Assembly (NCBI RefSeq): GCF_016428805.1
Contig: NZ_JAELTJ010000012.1
Span: 1-64,000 of the forward strand
Source of the DNA: Achromobacter sp. ASV32
GTDB lineage: Bacteria > Pseudomonadota > Gammaproteobacteria > Burkholderiales > Burkholderiaceae_B
DNA: 64,000 nt
Direction: 5' to 3'
The position numbers were made by a program, and so were the translations under genes. This document shows, piece after piece, positions 16,660-26,545 of the stretch (position 1 is the first letter of the stretch; each line of letters begins with the position of its first letter). The notes beneath the pieces were generated by a model that was given only the letters and a program-made list of their open reading frames with translations, was not told the DNA's origin and did no database searches.

Positions 16660-19551
16660 CTACTGCCGGCAGCGCTGCGGCATCGACAGCGGCCACAGCC
16701 GCTGGTTATAGGCGCCGTACAGCGTACGGATGCCGCATTCCATCCCGACCCGCGCCACCATCGCGCCCTGGCTGTCCAGAATCATCGACATGTCGCGCGT
16801 GGACACCACCGCGCGTTGTCCCGAGAACGGCGTGGCGTACAGATAGACCGGCGCGATCGCGAGCTTGCCCTGGCCATCGGCGTAGCCGAGCAGGCCGCCC
16901 ACGCCGGCGACGGCCAGGCCGTCGTGCCGCGCGCCCAGATAGTCGAACACCGGGCCGTCCGCCACCGCCTTGTCGTTGACGGCGCGTGCGGTGCCGTTGG
17001 GCAATGTCATGACGGCGCGGCCTTCCGAGAACCCCGAGCCGAAGCCGGCCAACGTCATGCGTGTCTTGCCCGTCAGGTCGGCATAGTGGGTGATCTGCTT
17101 GCCTTGTTGCTGGTCGCGGCGCACCAGCCAGGGCGAGCCCGCAGGCCAGCTCCACTCGCCGGCGGGCAGGCTGGCTACCGTCTTGCCGTGCTCGTCGATC
17201 AGGCGGGCGCCGTCGTCGTCGCTGAGCAGCGCGCGGGCCGGCTTGCCCTGGAACGGGGTGCCGGCGACCGGGCCCGGCGCGATCTGCCATCGGCCAGCGC
17301 CATCCAGGTAGCCATGCCGGTTGGCGCGGCGGATGGCCAGCCAGCTGCCCATCGGCGTGTAGCTGGCATCCTGCACGTCCAGCGCATCGGATGCGTCGGG
17401 CGAGATCATCCAGCGCTGCTTCTGGCTGTAGGCCAGGTAGGCGCCGTCGTCGGTGCGCGACACGTCCAGGCCTGCCTGGAACGTGGTCAGCGCGTGGCCG
17501 CGGTTATTGATCACTGCCTGCGGGCGCTGGTAGTCCTCGCCTTTCCACGCGGCCTGCGAGACCAGCCACAGCTTGTCGCTGACGCGCTTGGCGCCATGGT
17601 GGGTCGGCGGCACGATCCATTTGCCTTGCTGGTCGATCACGCCGACCTTGTCCGCGCCCAGCGAGGCGATCGCCTGGCCATCCTGGAAGACGTCGATGAA
17701 CTGAAACGTGGGCGCCGCCACTTCCTTGCCGGCGATGAAGTCGTACAGACCCCAGGGGTCGCCTTCGGCCGCGGTCTTCAGGTAGCGCACCAGGCCGGGC
17801 GCCACCACCTCGGTCTCGAAATAATCCGGCAGGGCGTAGGCCTTGCCGGGGCGGTCGATGATGCGCGCCTCGCCCTTGGCGTAGATCAGCGCATAGCCGT
17901 GGCGGAAGTCGCCGATGTGCTGCTGCAGGGGCAGGTCCATCGGCTTGCCGCGCGCATCCAGCAACTGCATGCCGTCTTCGGTTTGCGCGGCAAAGCGCAA
18001 TTGGTCGGCGGTCAGGGTATCGGTCGCGTCATCGCGCGCGGCGTAATCGTCCTTCGGGCCGTCCAGCGGCACGATCTCGGTCCAGGTCTTGTCGGTGGCG
18101 ACGCTACCGTCGGCCAGCAGCAGCCCGGCATTGCTGTCGCCGCATTGGCAATAGCCCTGGCCCAGCAGGCCCAGCGGGCCGCCGGGCAGGTCCAGCGGCA
18201 TGTCGCGCAGTTGCGAGCCTTGGGCGGCGGCCAGGGCATCCGCTTGCAGGATCTCGCGGCCGTCCGCGTCCAGCGCATTGAACAGTTCGCCGTCGTTGCC
18301 AGACAGCCACAGCTTGCCCTGGCGCAGCACGACCCGGTCGACTTTCCCCAGCCAGGACGGTGCGGTGTCGCCATGCAGCCAGGCGCCCTTGGGCGTGAGG
18401 ATGCCGGCCACGCGCTGCGCCGCGTCGCGGAACAGCACGTAGTCGCCTTCGTTTTCGGCCGCGGTCAGGCCGGCGCCCAGCGTCAGCGCCCCGGCGCGGC
18501 CCGGCACATAGGCCTTGAGCGTGTCGCCGGTGGCGTAGACCAGGGTGTTGCCATGCAGCACCGTGGAGTGCGCCTCGGCGTCGGTGAACTGGCCCAGGGG
18601 CTGGCCGGCGGCATCGAGCAGCGCATAGCCGCCGCGGGGCAATTGCGCGCTCCAGAATCCCTGGCCGACCCGGATCAGGCGCCGGTAGCCCTTGCCCTGG
18701 CCGATGAGGTTGCCCGATGCGTCGATCAGCGCCACTTCGTCGTCGCCGGTGGCCAGCGCCAGGGTCGACTTGGATGGCCGCGAGATGTCGCTGTATTGCG
18801 GTTTGACGCGCCAGTTCCAGTCGCTGTCGAGCAAGCCATACATGCCGTGCGCGTCGGCGGCGATGAACAGGTCGGCGCCGTAGCCGGACAGGATGCGGAT
18901 GTCGTCGGTGGCGTAGCGGCGCTGGCCGCTGTTCGAGCGGTATTCCTCGCGGTACGAGATAGAGACCTGGGCCGGCTTGCCTTCGCCCAGTTCCACGGCC
19001 TGGACGCTGGCGTCGAGCGCGTCGCCCACGGCACGGCCGCTGCGGTCAATCAGTTGGTGGCTGCCGTCCAGCGTCACCACGGCCAGCCCGGCTTCGACGA
19101 AGTCCGACACGCTGTCGTAGCGCGGCGGCACCGCCATCTTGCCTTTGGCGTCGATGTAGCCCCACTTGCCCTTCCAGCGCACCGCGGCCAGACCATGATG
19201 GAAATCACCGACCGCTTCGAACTGCGGATTGATGGCCAGCTTGCCGTTGCCGTCCAGAAAGCCCCAGGCATGCCGGCGCAGCGATTCGTCGGTGGGCACG
19301 CGGTCGATCTCTTCCAGCGCCGATGGCAATAGCACGGCCGCGCGGTTGTCGGACAGGGGGCGGATGCAGCCCGGGGCCGCCTTGCCGTTGTCGTCGCGAT
19401 GGTCGGCCATCGCCATGGCGCTGATCCGGGAAGCATCGACGCAGACGCTGCGGGCCTGGCGGTATTGCGCCTGGGCAGACAGGGACACGCCCAGCGCAGC
19501 GACGGCGCAGGCGATACGGGTGGCGTGAAGCGCGCGTGAGGTCATGGTCAT
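16660..19551 (-). CDS. Large exported WG-repeat protein (second of a tandem pair)
   Basis: The 963-residue precursor begins with a signal peptide (MTMTSRALHATRIACAVAAL..., cleavage near SAQAQ). The mature chain is built from many KWGYIDAKGKM-, QGKWIVPPTHHG- and GYADGQGKLAIAP-type units, the WG_beta_rep (KWG) repeat, which forms beta-propeller-like surfaces. The last 40 residues contain two cysteines. Its ATG overlaps the stop of the upstream paralogue (ATGA), so the two are translationally coupled. Periplasmic or surface location is inferred; no enzymatic motif is visible. Function unknown. Confidence 0.85.
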   Translation of the reverse strand: MTMTSRALHATRIACAVAALGVSLSAQAQYRQARSVCVDASRISAMAMADHRDDNGKAAPGCIRPLSDNRAAVLLPSALEEIDRVPTDESLRRHAWGFLDGNGKLAINPQFEAVGDFHHGLAAVRWKGKWGYIDAKGKMAVPPRYDSVSDFVEAGLAVVTLDGSHQLIDRSGRAVGDALDASVQAVELGEGKPAQVSISYREEYRSNSGQRRYATDDIRILSGYGADLFIAADAHGMYGLLDSDWNWRVKPQYSDISRPSKSTLALATGDDEVALIDASGNLIGQGKGYRRLIRVGQGFWSAQLPRGGYALLDAAGQPLGQFTDAEAHSTVLHGNTLVYATGDTLKAYVPGRAGALTLGAGLTAAENEGDYVLFRDAAQRVAGILTPKGAWLHGDTAPSWLGKVDRVVLRQGKLWLSGNDGELFNALDADGREILQADALAAAQGSQLRDMPLDLPGGPLGLLGQGYCQCGDSNAGLLLADGSVATDKTWTEIVPLDGPKDDYAARDDATDTLTADQLRFAAQTEDGMQLLDARGKPMDLPLQQHIGDFRHGYALIYAKGEARIIDRPGKAYALPDYFETEVVAPGLVRYLKTAAEGDPWGLYDFIAGKEVAAPTFQFIDVFQDGQAIASLGADKVGVIDQQGKWIVPPTHHGAKRVSDKLWLVSQAAWKGEDYQRPQAVINNRGHALTTFQAGLDVSRTDDGAYLAYSQKQRWMISPDASDALDVQDASYTPMGSWLAIRRANRHGYLDGAGRWQIAPGPVAGTPFQGKPARALLSDDDGARLIDEHGKTVASLPAGEWSWPAGSPWLVRRDQQQGKQITHYADLTGKTRMTLAGFGSGFSEGRAVMTLPNGTARAVNDKAVADGPVFDYLGARHDGLAVAGVGGLLGYADGQGKLAIAPVYLYATPFSGQRAVVSTRDMSMILDSQGAMVARVGMECGIRTLYGAYNQRLWPLSMPQRCRQ

Positions 19552-22500
19552 TGGGCTTTGGCAGATTCGGGGGCGGTCGCGTATTCCATGTCGGCGGCCT
19601 CGGGGCAGGTCAGTTTCTCGCGCGGCCAGGTAATGTGTTCCTGCGCGTCCAGCACCACGATTTCGTCGCACAGCTGGCCGAACAGCGCGGTGGTCTTGCC
19701 ACGCGTGTCGATGAATTCCAGCAGCCGGTCGCGGCGCACCAGCGCGCGGCCGTCCTGGAAGTCGGCCGCCCAGCCGAACTCGGGCGCGATCGCATAGCGG
19801 CCCGTCAGGTCGATGTAGCCGAACAGCTTGCCGGTGCGCTGGGCGCGCTGGGCGACGGCCAGGCCGTTGCGCAAGGGGCCCAGCCGGTCGAAGTAGGGGC
19901 CCACGATGCGCTTGCCGTCGGCGTTGAGAAAGCCATAGCGGTCACCGTCGCCGCGATAGGGCACCACGCCTTCGCTGGCCTTGTCTTCTTCCAGCGAGTA
20001 TTCGCCTTTGACGCGCGTGATTTCCCGGCCTTGCAGGTCGGTGATGATGCCCGCGGAGTTATTGCTGTCCCGGAACACGATCCGCTTCATCGAGGCCAGC
20101 GGCGTGCCATCGCCGCGCTTCTCAAGCAGGGTCTTGCCGTTCTCGTCCATCAGCCGGTAGTTGCGGCCGTCGTTGACGCGCGCCAGGCCCTCGGGCTGCA
20201 CGAAGAAGGGATTGAATTCGCCGTTGACGGCGGCGATCTTCATATTGCCGCGCGCGTCGATCGCGCCGTTGCGCGAACGGTATTGCACGTAGATCCAATC
20301 GCCGTATTGTTCCTTGCGGTCCGGCGCGCCTTGCCACAGGCGGGTCGTGCGGCCCTGGCTGTCGAACAGCAGCGTGGCGCCATCCTGCCCCTGCGCCAGG
20401 AAACGGCCTTGCCGCAGGTCCTGCGGCTTTTCGCCGAGCAAGGGGCTGCGCTGGCCGGTGCGCAGGTTGATCAGGCGATAGTTTTCGCGGTAGCTGCTGG
20501 AATCTTCGGGCCGCTTGGGCTCGCGCGCCAGCAGATAGCCGTTGCCCAGGTATTCCAGTTCGTAGCTGCCGGCGTAGGTGGCCGGCAACACCCATTTGCC
20601 GTGACGGTCGATCACGCCCCAGCGGTCCTTGTCCTGCGCCTTGGCCCAGTCGTCCTTGAATTCCTCGATGTTTTCCAGCGTCGGCTTCACCGCCACGCTG
20701 GCGCTGCGGATGTTCCACAGGCCCCAGCGCCGGTTGCGGTTGTCGTCCAGCGAGAAGTAGTAGAGCAGGTCGCCGTCGATCTTTTCGCCATTGACCTCCA
20801 CCCGGGCGGGCAAGGGCTGGACCTGGCCGCGGGTGTCGATCAGGCTGGCGCTGTTGCGGTCCATGCCGGGGGTGCGGGCCCAGGAATACGCGCCGTTGAA
20901 GCCGGCGATGCCGGCGTAGGTGGGGGGCAGCGTCCAATTGCCTTCGGCGTCGATCGCGCCCACCGTGCGCTTGCGTGTCTGCACCACCAGCGGCGCGGTG
21001 GCGTTGTAGGTGTTCATGTCGTCCCAATCCGGATTGGTGACGATCTTGCCCGACGGGGTCAGGATGCCGGTCGGCTGTTCGTAGTCGACCGGGCGCAGCA
21101 GCGCCAACGGCAGCGTGGCGCCGTCTTGCGAGGACGCCTCGGGGCCGTCCTGCGGGGTGTCGGCGGCGGTCCGGGGGGAGAACTCGGTGACGCGGTATTG
21201 GCCCAGGCGGGCGGCCGTGTCGGCATCCAGCAGGGCCGTGCCGTCGGGCCGGTAGATCTGCATCAGCGTTGCTTCAGTCTGCGTGCTGCTTTCCGTCACG
21301 TCGACCGCGACGGCGGCGTTCGCGGGGGCGGCGCTATCCGAGGCCGCGTCTATTGCGGCGTCGGCGGCGGCGGAGGCATCCGCCGACGACGCCGTGACCG
21401 CCGTAGCGGCAGCCGTTGCATCGTTCGCCGCGGCCGTGGGCGGGGCTTCGGGCCTGGCGGGCGGCGACGGAACGCTCGGCGCGTCCGGCCGGACCGGTGG
21501 CGGCGGATCCTGCGGCGCGGCCACGACCGGCACGGGCGAGGTGATGGTGGCGGCGGCGTCCGTGTCCTGCGCGGGCCGGGCGGCGTCGCTGAGGCCATCG
21601 GGGGCGGGGGCCGGCGGATGGGCGTAGACCCAGGCCAAACCATTGTTGATGCCCACACGCGCAAAGCGCGCGGGGATCTTCTGCATCTTGCCGTCCGGGA
21701 AGACCAGGATGAGCATGTCGACGTCGGTCAGCATCTTCCAGCCGTCCCGTTCTTCGACGCCCGGGTAGGTCACCGAGAAGGTGTGCAGTGGCGCCAGCTT
21801 GGCATCCAGCAGCAGCGGCGGGCCGTCGCCTTTGGGCTTGACCAGCCACAGGCCGGCCGTGACCCGCTGCACGCTCGAAAAACGGGCGTCGGACAGCGCC
21901 GTGCCGTCGGGGCGCACGAAGCTCCATTCCTCGTCGCGGCGCACGGCCAGGGTGTCACCGTCGCGTTGCGGCGGTTCATGCGAGCGCAGCACGTCGGGCG
22001 CGATGGCCCAGCGGCCCTCGGCGTCCAGCAGGCCCCACCAGCCGCCGTACCGCGCGTTGCGCCGCTGTGCAGGCAGGTAGCCGCCGTCGGGCTTGGCAAG
22101 CATCATCACATCGCCGGGCAATGTCAGCGCGCGGCCAGTGGCGGTATCGAACAAGCGCGGCGCCTGCGGCACCTCCATCGAGGCCAGTTTCTGACCGGGC
22201 GCAAAGCCCCACGAACGCATGCCCAGTTCAAAGGTCTTGACGGCCTGTCCCTGGCGATCGATCAGCACGTCGCGTTCGTCCAGTTCCACCAGCGCGGTGC
22301 CCTCGGCGTTAAAGCCCGTGGCGCGGGTGAAGCGCGGCTTGATCACCCATTGGCCGCGGGTGTCGATGTAGCCCCACAGCTTGTCTTGCTGCACGGCGGC
22401 CAGGCCGTTCTGGAACGGCTCGGCTTCCTGGAACGACGGCAGGATCGCCATGCGGCCTTGCTTGTCGATGTAGCCCCAGGTGCCTGCCGGATCGCTGGCC

Positions 22501-22697
22501 TTGCCGACCCGCACGGCGGCCAGCCCTTCGGTATAGGCGCGGTTGCAGGGCGTGTCCGGATTGATGGCGTAAGTGCTGCCGATGCACTCGCGTTGCCAGT
22601 CCCTGTCGTATTGGGCGCTGGCGGCGCCGGCATACAGGCCGGTCAGGGCGGTGGCGAGCGCCAACAGACGAAAGGAACGAAGCCGGACGTGCCGCAT
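19548..22697 (-). CDS. Large exported WG-repeat protein (first of a tandem pair)
   Basis: The 1049-residue precursor (MRHVRLRSFRLLALATALTG..., cleavage near ASAQ) has WG repeats such as TWGYIDKQGRM and LWGYIDTRGQWVIKPRF before and after a Pro/Ala/Thr-rich low-complexity linker at about residues 360-460. The linker probably separates two repeat domains. The ATG at 22697 is chosen over a TTG 18 bases upstream. It is coupled to the downstream paralogue by a 4-base overlap; the two proteins may work together at the envelope. No catalytic motif is seen; function unknown. Confidence 0.85.
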   Translation of the reverse strand: MRHVRLRSFRLLALATALTGLYAGAASAQYDRDWQRECIGSTYAINPDTPCNRAYTEGLAAVRVGKASDPAGTWGYIDKQGRMAILPSFQEAEPFQNGLAAVQQDKLWGYIDTRGQWVIKPRFTRATGFNAEGTALVELDERDVLIDRQGQAVKTFELGMRSWGFAPGQKLASMEVPQAPRLFDTATGRALTLPGDVMMLAKPDGGYLPAQRRNARYGGWWGLLDAEGRWAIAPDVLRSHEPPQRDGDTLAVRRDEEWSFVRPDGTALSDARFSSVQRVTAGLWLVKPKGDGPPLLLDAKLAPLHTFSVTYPGVEERDGWKMLTDVDMLILVFPDGKMQKIPARFARVGINNGLAWVYAHPPAPAPDGLSDAARPAQDTDAAATITSPVPVVAAPQDPPPPVRPDAPSVPSPPARPEAPPTAAANDATAAATAVTASSADASAAADAAIDAASDSAAPANAAVAVDVTESSTQTEATLMQIYRPDGTALLDADTAARLGQYRVTEFSPRTAADTPQDGPEASSQDGATLPLALLRPVDYEQPTGILTPSGKIVTNPDWDDMNTYNATAPLVVQTRKRTVGAIDAEGNWTLPPTYAGIAGFNGAYSWARTPGMDRNSASLIDTRGQVQPLPARVEVNGEKIDGDLLYYFSLDDNRNRRWGLWNIRSASVAVKPTLENIEEFKDDWAKAQDKDRWGVIDRHGKWVLPATYAGSYELEYLGNGYLLAREPKRPEDSSSYRENYRLINLRTGQRSPLLGEKPQDLRQGRFLAQGQDGATLLFDSQGRTTRLWQGAPDRKEQYGDWIYVQYRSRNGAIDARGNMKIAAVNGEFNPFFVQPEGLARVNDGRNYRLMDENGKTLLEKRGDGTPLASMKRIVFRDSNNSAGIITDLQGREITRVKGEYSLEEDKASEGVVPYRGDGDRYGFLNADGKRIVGPYFDRLGPLRNGLAVAQRAQRTGKLFGYIDLTGRYAIAPEFGWAADFQDGRALVRRDRLLEFIDTRGKTTALFGQLCDEIVVLDAQEHITWPREKLTCPEAADMEYATAPESAKAQ

Positions 22698-22812
22698 GGT
22701 CGGAATGCCTGCCAAAAGGAGTGGGAGGCAGCACTGTAACCAGCAGTAGTAGGCAAAGAACCGAGAAATGTAACTATAAAAAACGAACCGTTAACGCTAC
22801 GGCGGCGGGACG

Positions 22813-22992
22813 TCAGCCGTCTGGCCAGGCGAGCCCCAGGCGCGCCGCGTAGGCGACCCGCTCGGCGGTGCCGGGCAGCGAAAGTCCGCGCTTCAGGTTT
22901 TCGCGGTGCTTGCGCGCGGTCAGGGGGCTGATGATGCCATGGTCGTCGGCCCTGAGGACGTGCGGCAAGGAAGGCGGACAAGCAAATGTCAT
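22813..22992 (-). pseudogene. Internally deleted LuxR/NarL-type response regulator remnant
   Basis: The 59-residue frame reads like the two ends of a NarL-family response regulator joined together. Residues 12-19 (VLRADDHG) match the first receiver strand with its acidic DDH pair. Residues 21-55 (SPLTARKHRENLKRGL...AAR) match the recognition helix and end of a LuxR-type HTH. About 140 residues, including the phosphoacceptor and first HTH helices, are missing, and the junction is in frame. It diverges from the histidine kinase at 23065, the usual place for its partner. It cannot act as a phospho-switch; whether it is expressed is unknown. Confidence 0.6.
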
Positions 22993-23064
22993 GGAAGACG
23001 GACGGGGGCGGCGCCGCAAGGTTGTGTCAGAATAATGCACCTTTATAGGCACTGATCCAGGCGC

Positions 23065-24486
23065 ATGACCGCCCCCGCCGCGCTTACTCCGCCCAGTCCG
23101 CCGGGCGAGCCCCATGCCGACGCCCGCGGCGCGGGGGGCCCCGCTGTCGCCGACGCGGTCGCGGCCGAGCTGGCCACGCTGCTCTATAAGCAGTCTTACG
23201 GCGTTCTCTTTGCCAACTTCGCGGTGGTGGTGCCCGTGGCCTACGTCATGCGGGACGCCTTGCCGGGCTGGCTGTTGCTCTTGTGGGCAGGCGCGGTCTA
23301 CCTGCTGACCCTGGCGCGCGTCGCTGTCAGCCGCCGCTTCCTGCGGCGCGGCCCCACGCCATCGCGCCCATGGGTGCGCGGCTTCTGCGCGCTGTCCTGG
23401 ACCTCCGGCCTGCTCTGGGGGCTGGCGGGCCTGGCGGCCGTGCTCTCGGAGCAGGACATGCTGCTGGCCTTTGGCTGCGTGATGCTGGCCGGCATGTGCA
23501 GCGGCGCGGTGCCGTCGCTGTCCGCCTATCCCCCCGCCTATGCGGGATCGGCGTTGGGCATGGTCCTGCCCTTCATCCTTGCCTGCCTGGCGGCGGCCGA
23601 CGGAATGCACCTGGTGTATGCCACGTTTGGCGTCTGTCTGCTTGTGGTCAACCTGTACTACAGCGCGGTCACCTACCGCAGCCTGAGAACGACCGTAGCG
23701 CTGCGCTTCGAGAACACGGCCCTGGTACGCAGCCTGGAGCGCGAGCGCGACCGCATCGCGGCGGCCGACCGCGCGAAGACCCGCTTTCTGGCCGCGGCCG
23801 GCCACGACCTGCGCCAGCCGGTGCACGCGCTGGGCATGTTCACCGACGTGTTGGCCAGCCATGCCGAGCAGGGCAGCGTCACGCCGCAGGACGCCTTGCA
23901 CGTGGCGCGTCGCCAGCAGGCGGTGCTGGACGGGCTGAACCGCCTGCTGGACGGCCTGCTGGACCTGTCGCGCATGGATGCGCACCTGCTGCGGGTCGAA
24001 CGCCGCGCGGTCGACCTGGACACGATGTTCGATGACCTGCGCCAGGACTACGAACCGCAGGCGCGTGCGCGCGGCCTGCGGCTGTCCGTGGCGCCCGTCG
24101 CCCTGGTGGTGGAGACCGACCCCGCCTTGTTGCGCCGCATCCTCGACAACCTGCTGAGCAATGCGCTGTCGTACACCCCCAGCGGCCGCGTGCTGCTGGC
24201 AGCGCGCAGGCGCCGTGGCGGGGCGCTGATCCAGGTCTGGGATACGGGTGCGGGCATCGCGCCCGAACTGCAGGAATCCGTGTTCGCCGAGTTCACGCGT
24301 GGCGCTGCGCCCTCGGAAGCGGCCTTGGCCGGCCAAGGCCTGGGGCTGGGCCTGGCCATCGTGCGGCGCCTGGCCGATCTGCTGCACTGCGAGGTCTCGC
24401 TGCGTTCCGTGCCGGGCAAGGGCTCGGTGTTCTCGCTGTGGGTGCCCCCTGGCATTCCCGCCGCGCATGCCGCCGGCAAAAAATAA
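23065..24486 (+). CDS. Membrane sensor histidine kinase
   Basis: The 473-residue protein has about six N-terminal membrane segments (residues 45-205), a short coiled link, a HisKA domain with phosphoacceptor H247 in AAGHDLRQPVHAL, and a HATPase_c domain: N box LLSNALSYTPSG, G1 WDTGAGIAPEL, G2 GQGLGLGLAIV. It lacks a C-terminal receiver. It should autophosphorylate in response to an unknown membrane or periplasmic signal. The only adjacent response-regulator sequence is the 59-residue remnant on the other strand, so it may be an orphan or signal to a distant regulator. Confidence 0.93.
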   Translation: MTAPAALTPPSPPGEPHADARGAGGPAVADAVAAELATLLYKQSYGVLFANFAVVVPVAYVMRDALPGWLLLLWAGAVYLLTLARVAVSRRFLRRGPTPSRPWVRGFCALSWTSGLLWGLAGLAAVLSEQDMLLAFGCVMLAGMCSGAVPSLSAYPPAYAGSALGMVLPFILACLAAADGMHLVYATFGVCLLVVNLYYSAVTYRSLRTTVALRFENTALVRSLERERDRIAAADRAKTRFLAAAGHDLRQPVHALGMFTDVLASHAEQGSVTPQDALHVARRQQAVLDGLNRLLDGLLDLSRMDAHLLRVERRAVDLDTMFDDLRQDYEPQARARGLRLSVAPVALVVETDPALLRRILDNLLSNALSYTPSGRVLLAARRRRGGALIQVWDTGAGIAPELQESVFAEFTRGAAPSEAALAGQGLGLGLAIVRRLADLLHCEVSLRSVPGKGSVFSLWVPPGIPAAHAAGKK

Positions 24487-24572
24487 TCAGTTGAACGGCG
24501 GCTGCGCCGGCTCTGTAATAGCGCAAGCTGCCCGCCCGAGCGGGTGTTGACGTTTCCTGCCTGAGGTTCGCC

Positions 24573-25841
24573 ATGCCCGTCGCCGCGCCATCCGTCCGTC
24601 TTCCCGCTTCGCGCAACCTGTGGGTCATGGTGCTGGCCGGCGGCATCATCATGGGTCTGGCGCTGGGCGTGCGGCACGTGCAGGGCCTGTTTCTGCTGCC
24701 CATCACGATGGACCGGGGCTGGTCGCGCGAAACCTTCGCCATGGCGCTGGCGATGCAGAATCTGACCTGGGGCGTGGCGCAGCCCTTCACCGGCATGATC
24801 GCCGACCGCTACGGGTCGGCCAAGGTGATCCTGGGGGGCCTGGTGTTTTACGTCCTGGGCCTGGCCGGCATGGCGCACGCCGCCAGCCCGGCGGCCTTCA
24901 TGTGGAGCGCCGGCATCTGCATCGGCATCGCCCTGTCCGGCACGGCGTTCGCGGTCATCTATGGCGCCCTCAGCCGCCTGGTGCCGCCGGAAAAGCGCGG
25001 CTGGGCGTTGGGCGTGGCCGGCGCGGTCGGGGGATTGGGGCAATTCACCCTGGTCCCGGCGGCGCAATGGCTGATCGGCGGGTGGGGCTGGGTCAGCGCG
25101 CTCCTGACTTTTTCCGTGGTGCTGGCGGGGGTGCTGCCACTGGCGTGGCCGCTGAAGGAAACCGCGCGCAAGGCCGCGGCGCGCGCTGGCGGCGTTGCGC
25201 CGACCGGCGCCAATCCGGCCGACCTGCCGATGGGCGCCGCCATCCGCGAAGCCTTTGCGCAGCGGGGGTTCTGGTTGTTGAACCTGGGCTTTCTGGCCTG
25301 CGGTTTCCAGTTGGCGTTCATCGGCACGCATTTGCCGGCCTACCTGATGGACAAGGGCCTGCGTGCGGCCGACGCCGTCGCCGCGCTGGCCATCATCGCG
25401 CTGACCAATGTCATCGGCACCTACGTCTGCGGCATGCTGGGGGCGCACCATCGCCGCAAATACCTGCTGGCCGGCATCTACCTGCTGCGCACGGCCGCCA
25501 TGGCGCTGTTCTTCCTGCTGCCGCTGTCCACCTGGTCGGTGTACGTTTTTGCCGCCGTCATGGGCTTTGTCTGGCTGGGCACGGTGCCGCTCACCAACGG
25601 CTTGATCTCCCAGGTGTTCGGGGTGCGCTACATCACCACGCTGTTCGGCTTTGTGTTCTTTGGCCACCAGGTCGGCTCGTTTCTGGGCGTGTGGCTGGGC
25701 GGGGTGGTGTTCGAGGCCACCCATTCCTATGACCTGATCTGGCTGGGCGCGATGGCGCTGGGCGTGCTGGCGGCGGTGCTGCACTGGCCCATCGATGATC
25801 GCGAACTGCCGCGCCTGCGCAACGTGATGGCGGTGGGCTGA
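24573..25841 (+). CDS. MFS transporter (12-helix)
   Basis: The 422-residue protein has twelve hydrophobic segments, an N-terminal GIIMGLALGVRHVQGLFLLP, motif A-like GMIADRYGSAKVILGGL between helices 2 and 3, and a central loop with ADLPMGAAIREAFAQRGF. It is similar in layout to oxalate:formate-antiporter/monocarboxylate-type MFS proteins. The substrate is unknown. It follows the kinase gene after 86 bases. Confidence 0.9.
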   Translation: MPVAAPSVRLPASRNLWVMVLAGGIIMGLALGVRHVQGLFLLPITMDRGWSRETFAMALAMQNLTWGVAQPFTGMIADRYGSAKVILGGLVFYVLGLAGMAHAASPAAFMWSAGICIGIALSGTAFAVIYGALSRLVPPEKRGWALGVAGAVGGLGQFTLVPAAQWLIGGWGWVSALLTFSVVLAGVLPLAWPLKETARKAAARAGGVAPTGANPADLPMGAAIREAFAQRGFWLLNLGFLACGFQLAFIGTHLPAYLMDKGLRAADAVAALAIIALTNVIGTYVCGMLGAHHRRKYLLAGIYLLRTAAMALFFLLPLSTWSVYVFAAVMGFVWLGTVPLTNGLISQVFGVRYITTLFGFVFFGHQVGSFLGVWLGGVVFEATHSYDLIWLGAMALGVLAAVLHWPIDDRELPRLRNVMAVG

Positions 25842-25930
25842 ACCGGCCGCAGGGCGGGCGGCGGCGGGGCAATACGCGGTATAACGGTGCAATAGCGCTG
25901 CCGCCACCGCGTGCGGCAAGGAAAGTCCCC

Positions 25931-26461
25931 ATGCAGATCGAATCCCGTTGGTTGTTCCCGTGTGAACCGCAGCATATCTGGCCGCATTTCTTGCATGCCC
26001 GCATGGACGACACCCGGCCGCTGCTGTTCCGGCTGGGGGTCCCCAAGCCGATCAGCTGCAAAGTGCTGGAAGGCGTGGCGGCGGTGGGCAATACCCGCCA
26101 ATGCACGACTGATCGCGGCACCATCGACCAGCGCATCCTGATATTGCAACCCAACGAGCGCCTGCGCTACCAGATGCAGAAAAGTACCGTATGGTGCGCC
26201 GGCTGGGTCGGCACGCTGGTCGATACCTTTGAATTGCGCGCGATACCGGGGCAAGGCACCGAAGTGCGCCGCACCACCCAGTTCGAAGCGGCCGGCGCCT
26301 TGCGCTGGGCCAAGCAGCTGGGCCTGTGGGCCGGCCTGCGCCAGGCGCATGCCTATGCCAGCCGCAACTGGCGCCGGCTGGCCTTGCAGGCGCAAGGCCA
26401 GCAAGTGCAGAATGCGGTCGCGGCCAAGACCGTGCCGGGCACGAACCAGGTGCGTGGCTGA
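25931..26461 (+). CDS. SRPBCC (START/Bet v1-like) family protein
   Basis: The 176-residue protein begins MQIESRWLFPCEPQHIWPHF, a typical SRPBCC first strand and helix, has a central strand RLRYQMQKSTVWCAGW and ends with a long amphipathic helix. The fold forms a hydrophobic ligand pocket; many members bind lipids or polyketides or act as cyclases/dehydratases. It is a single gene with no clear operon partner, so no specific role can be given. Confidence 0.75.
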   Translation: MQIESRWLFPCEPQHIWPHFLHARMDDTRPLLFRLGVPKPISCKVLEGVAAVGNTRQCTTDRGTIDQRILILQPNERLRYQMQKSTVWCAGWVGTLVDTFELRAIPGQGTEVRRTTQFEAAGALRWAKQLGLWAGLRQAHAYASRNWRRLALQAQGQQVQNAVAAKTVPGTNQVRG

Positions 26462-26545
26462 GCGCCACGCGATCCTGCCCGGCGGCCGCTTGCCGCCGGG
26501 GCCGGTGCGGCACGTGGCCCGATGCATAAAGGAGATAATGTCGGC

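Noticed and set aside
16609-22739. Two ~1000-codon plus-strand open frames over the WG-repeat genes
   Set aside because: They mirror the minus-strand genes, which have signal peptides and clear WG repeats.
22643-22981. A 112-codon minus-strand frame overlapping the LuxR remnant
   Set aside because: It is in another frame from the remnant and shows no family pattern; the 59-codon frame carries the HTH-like sequence.
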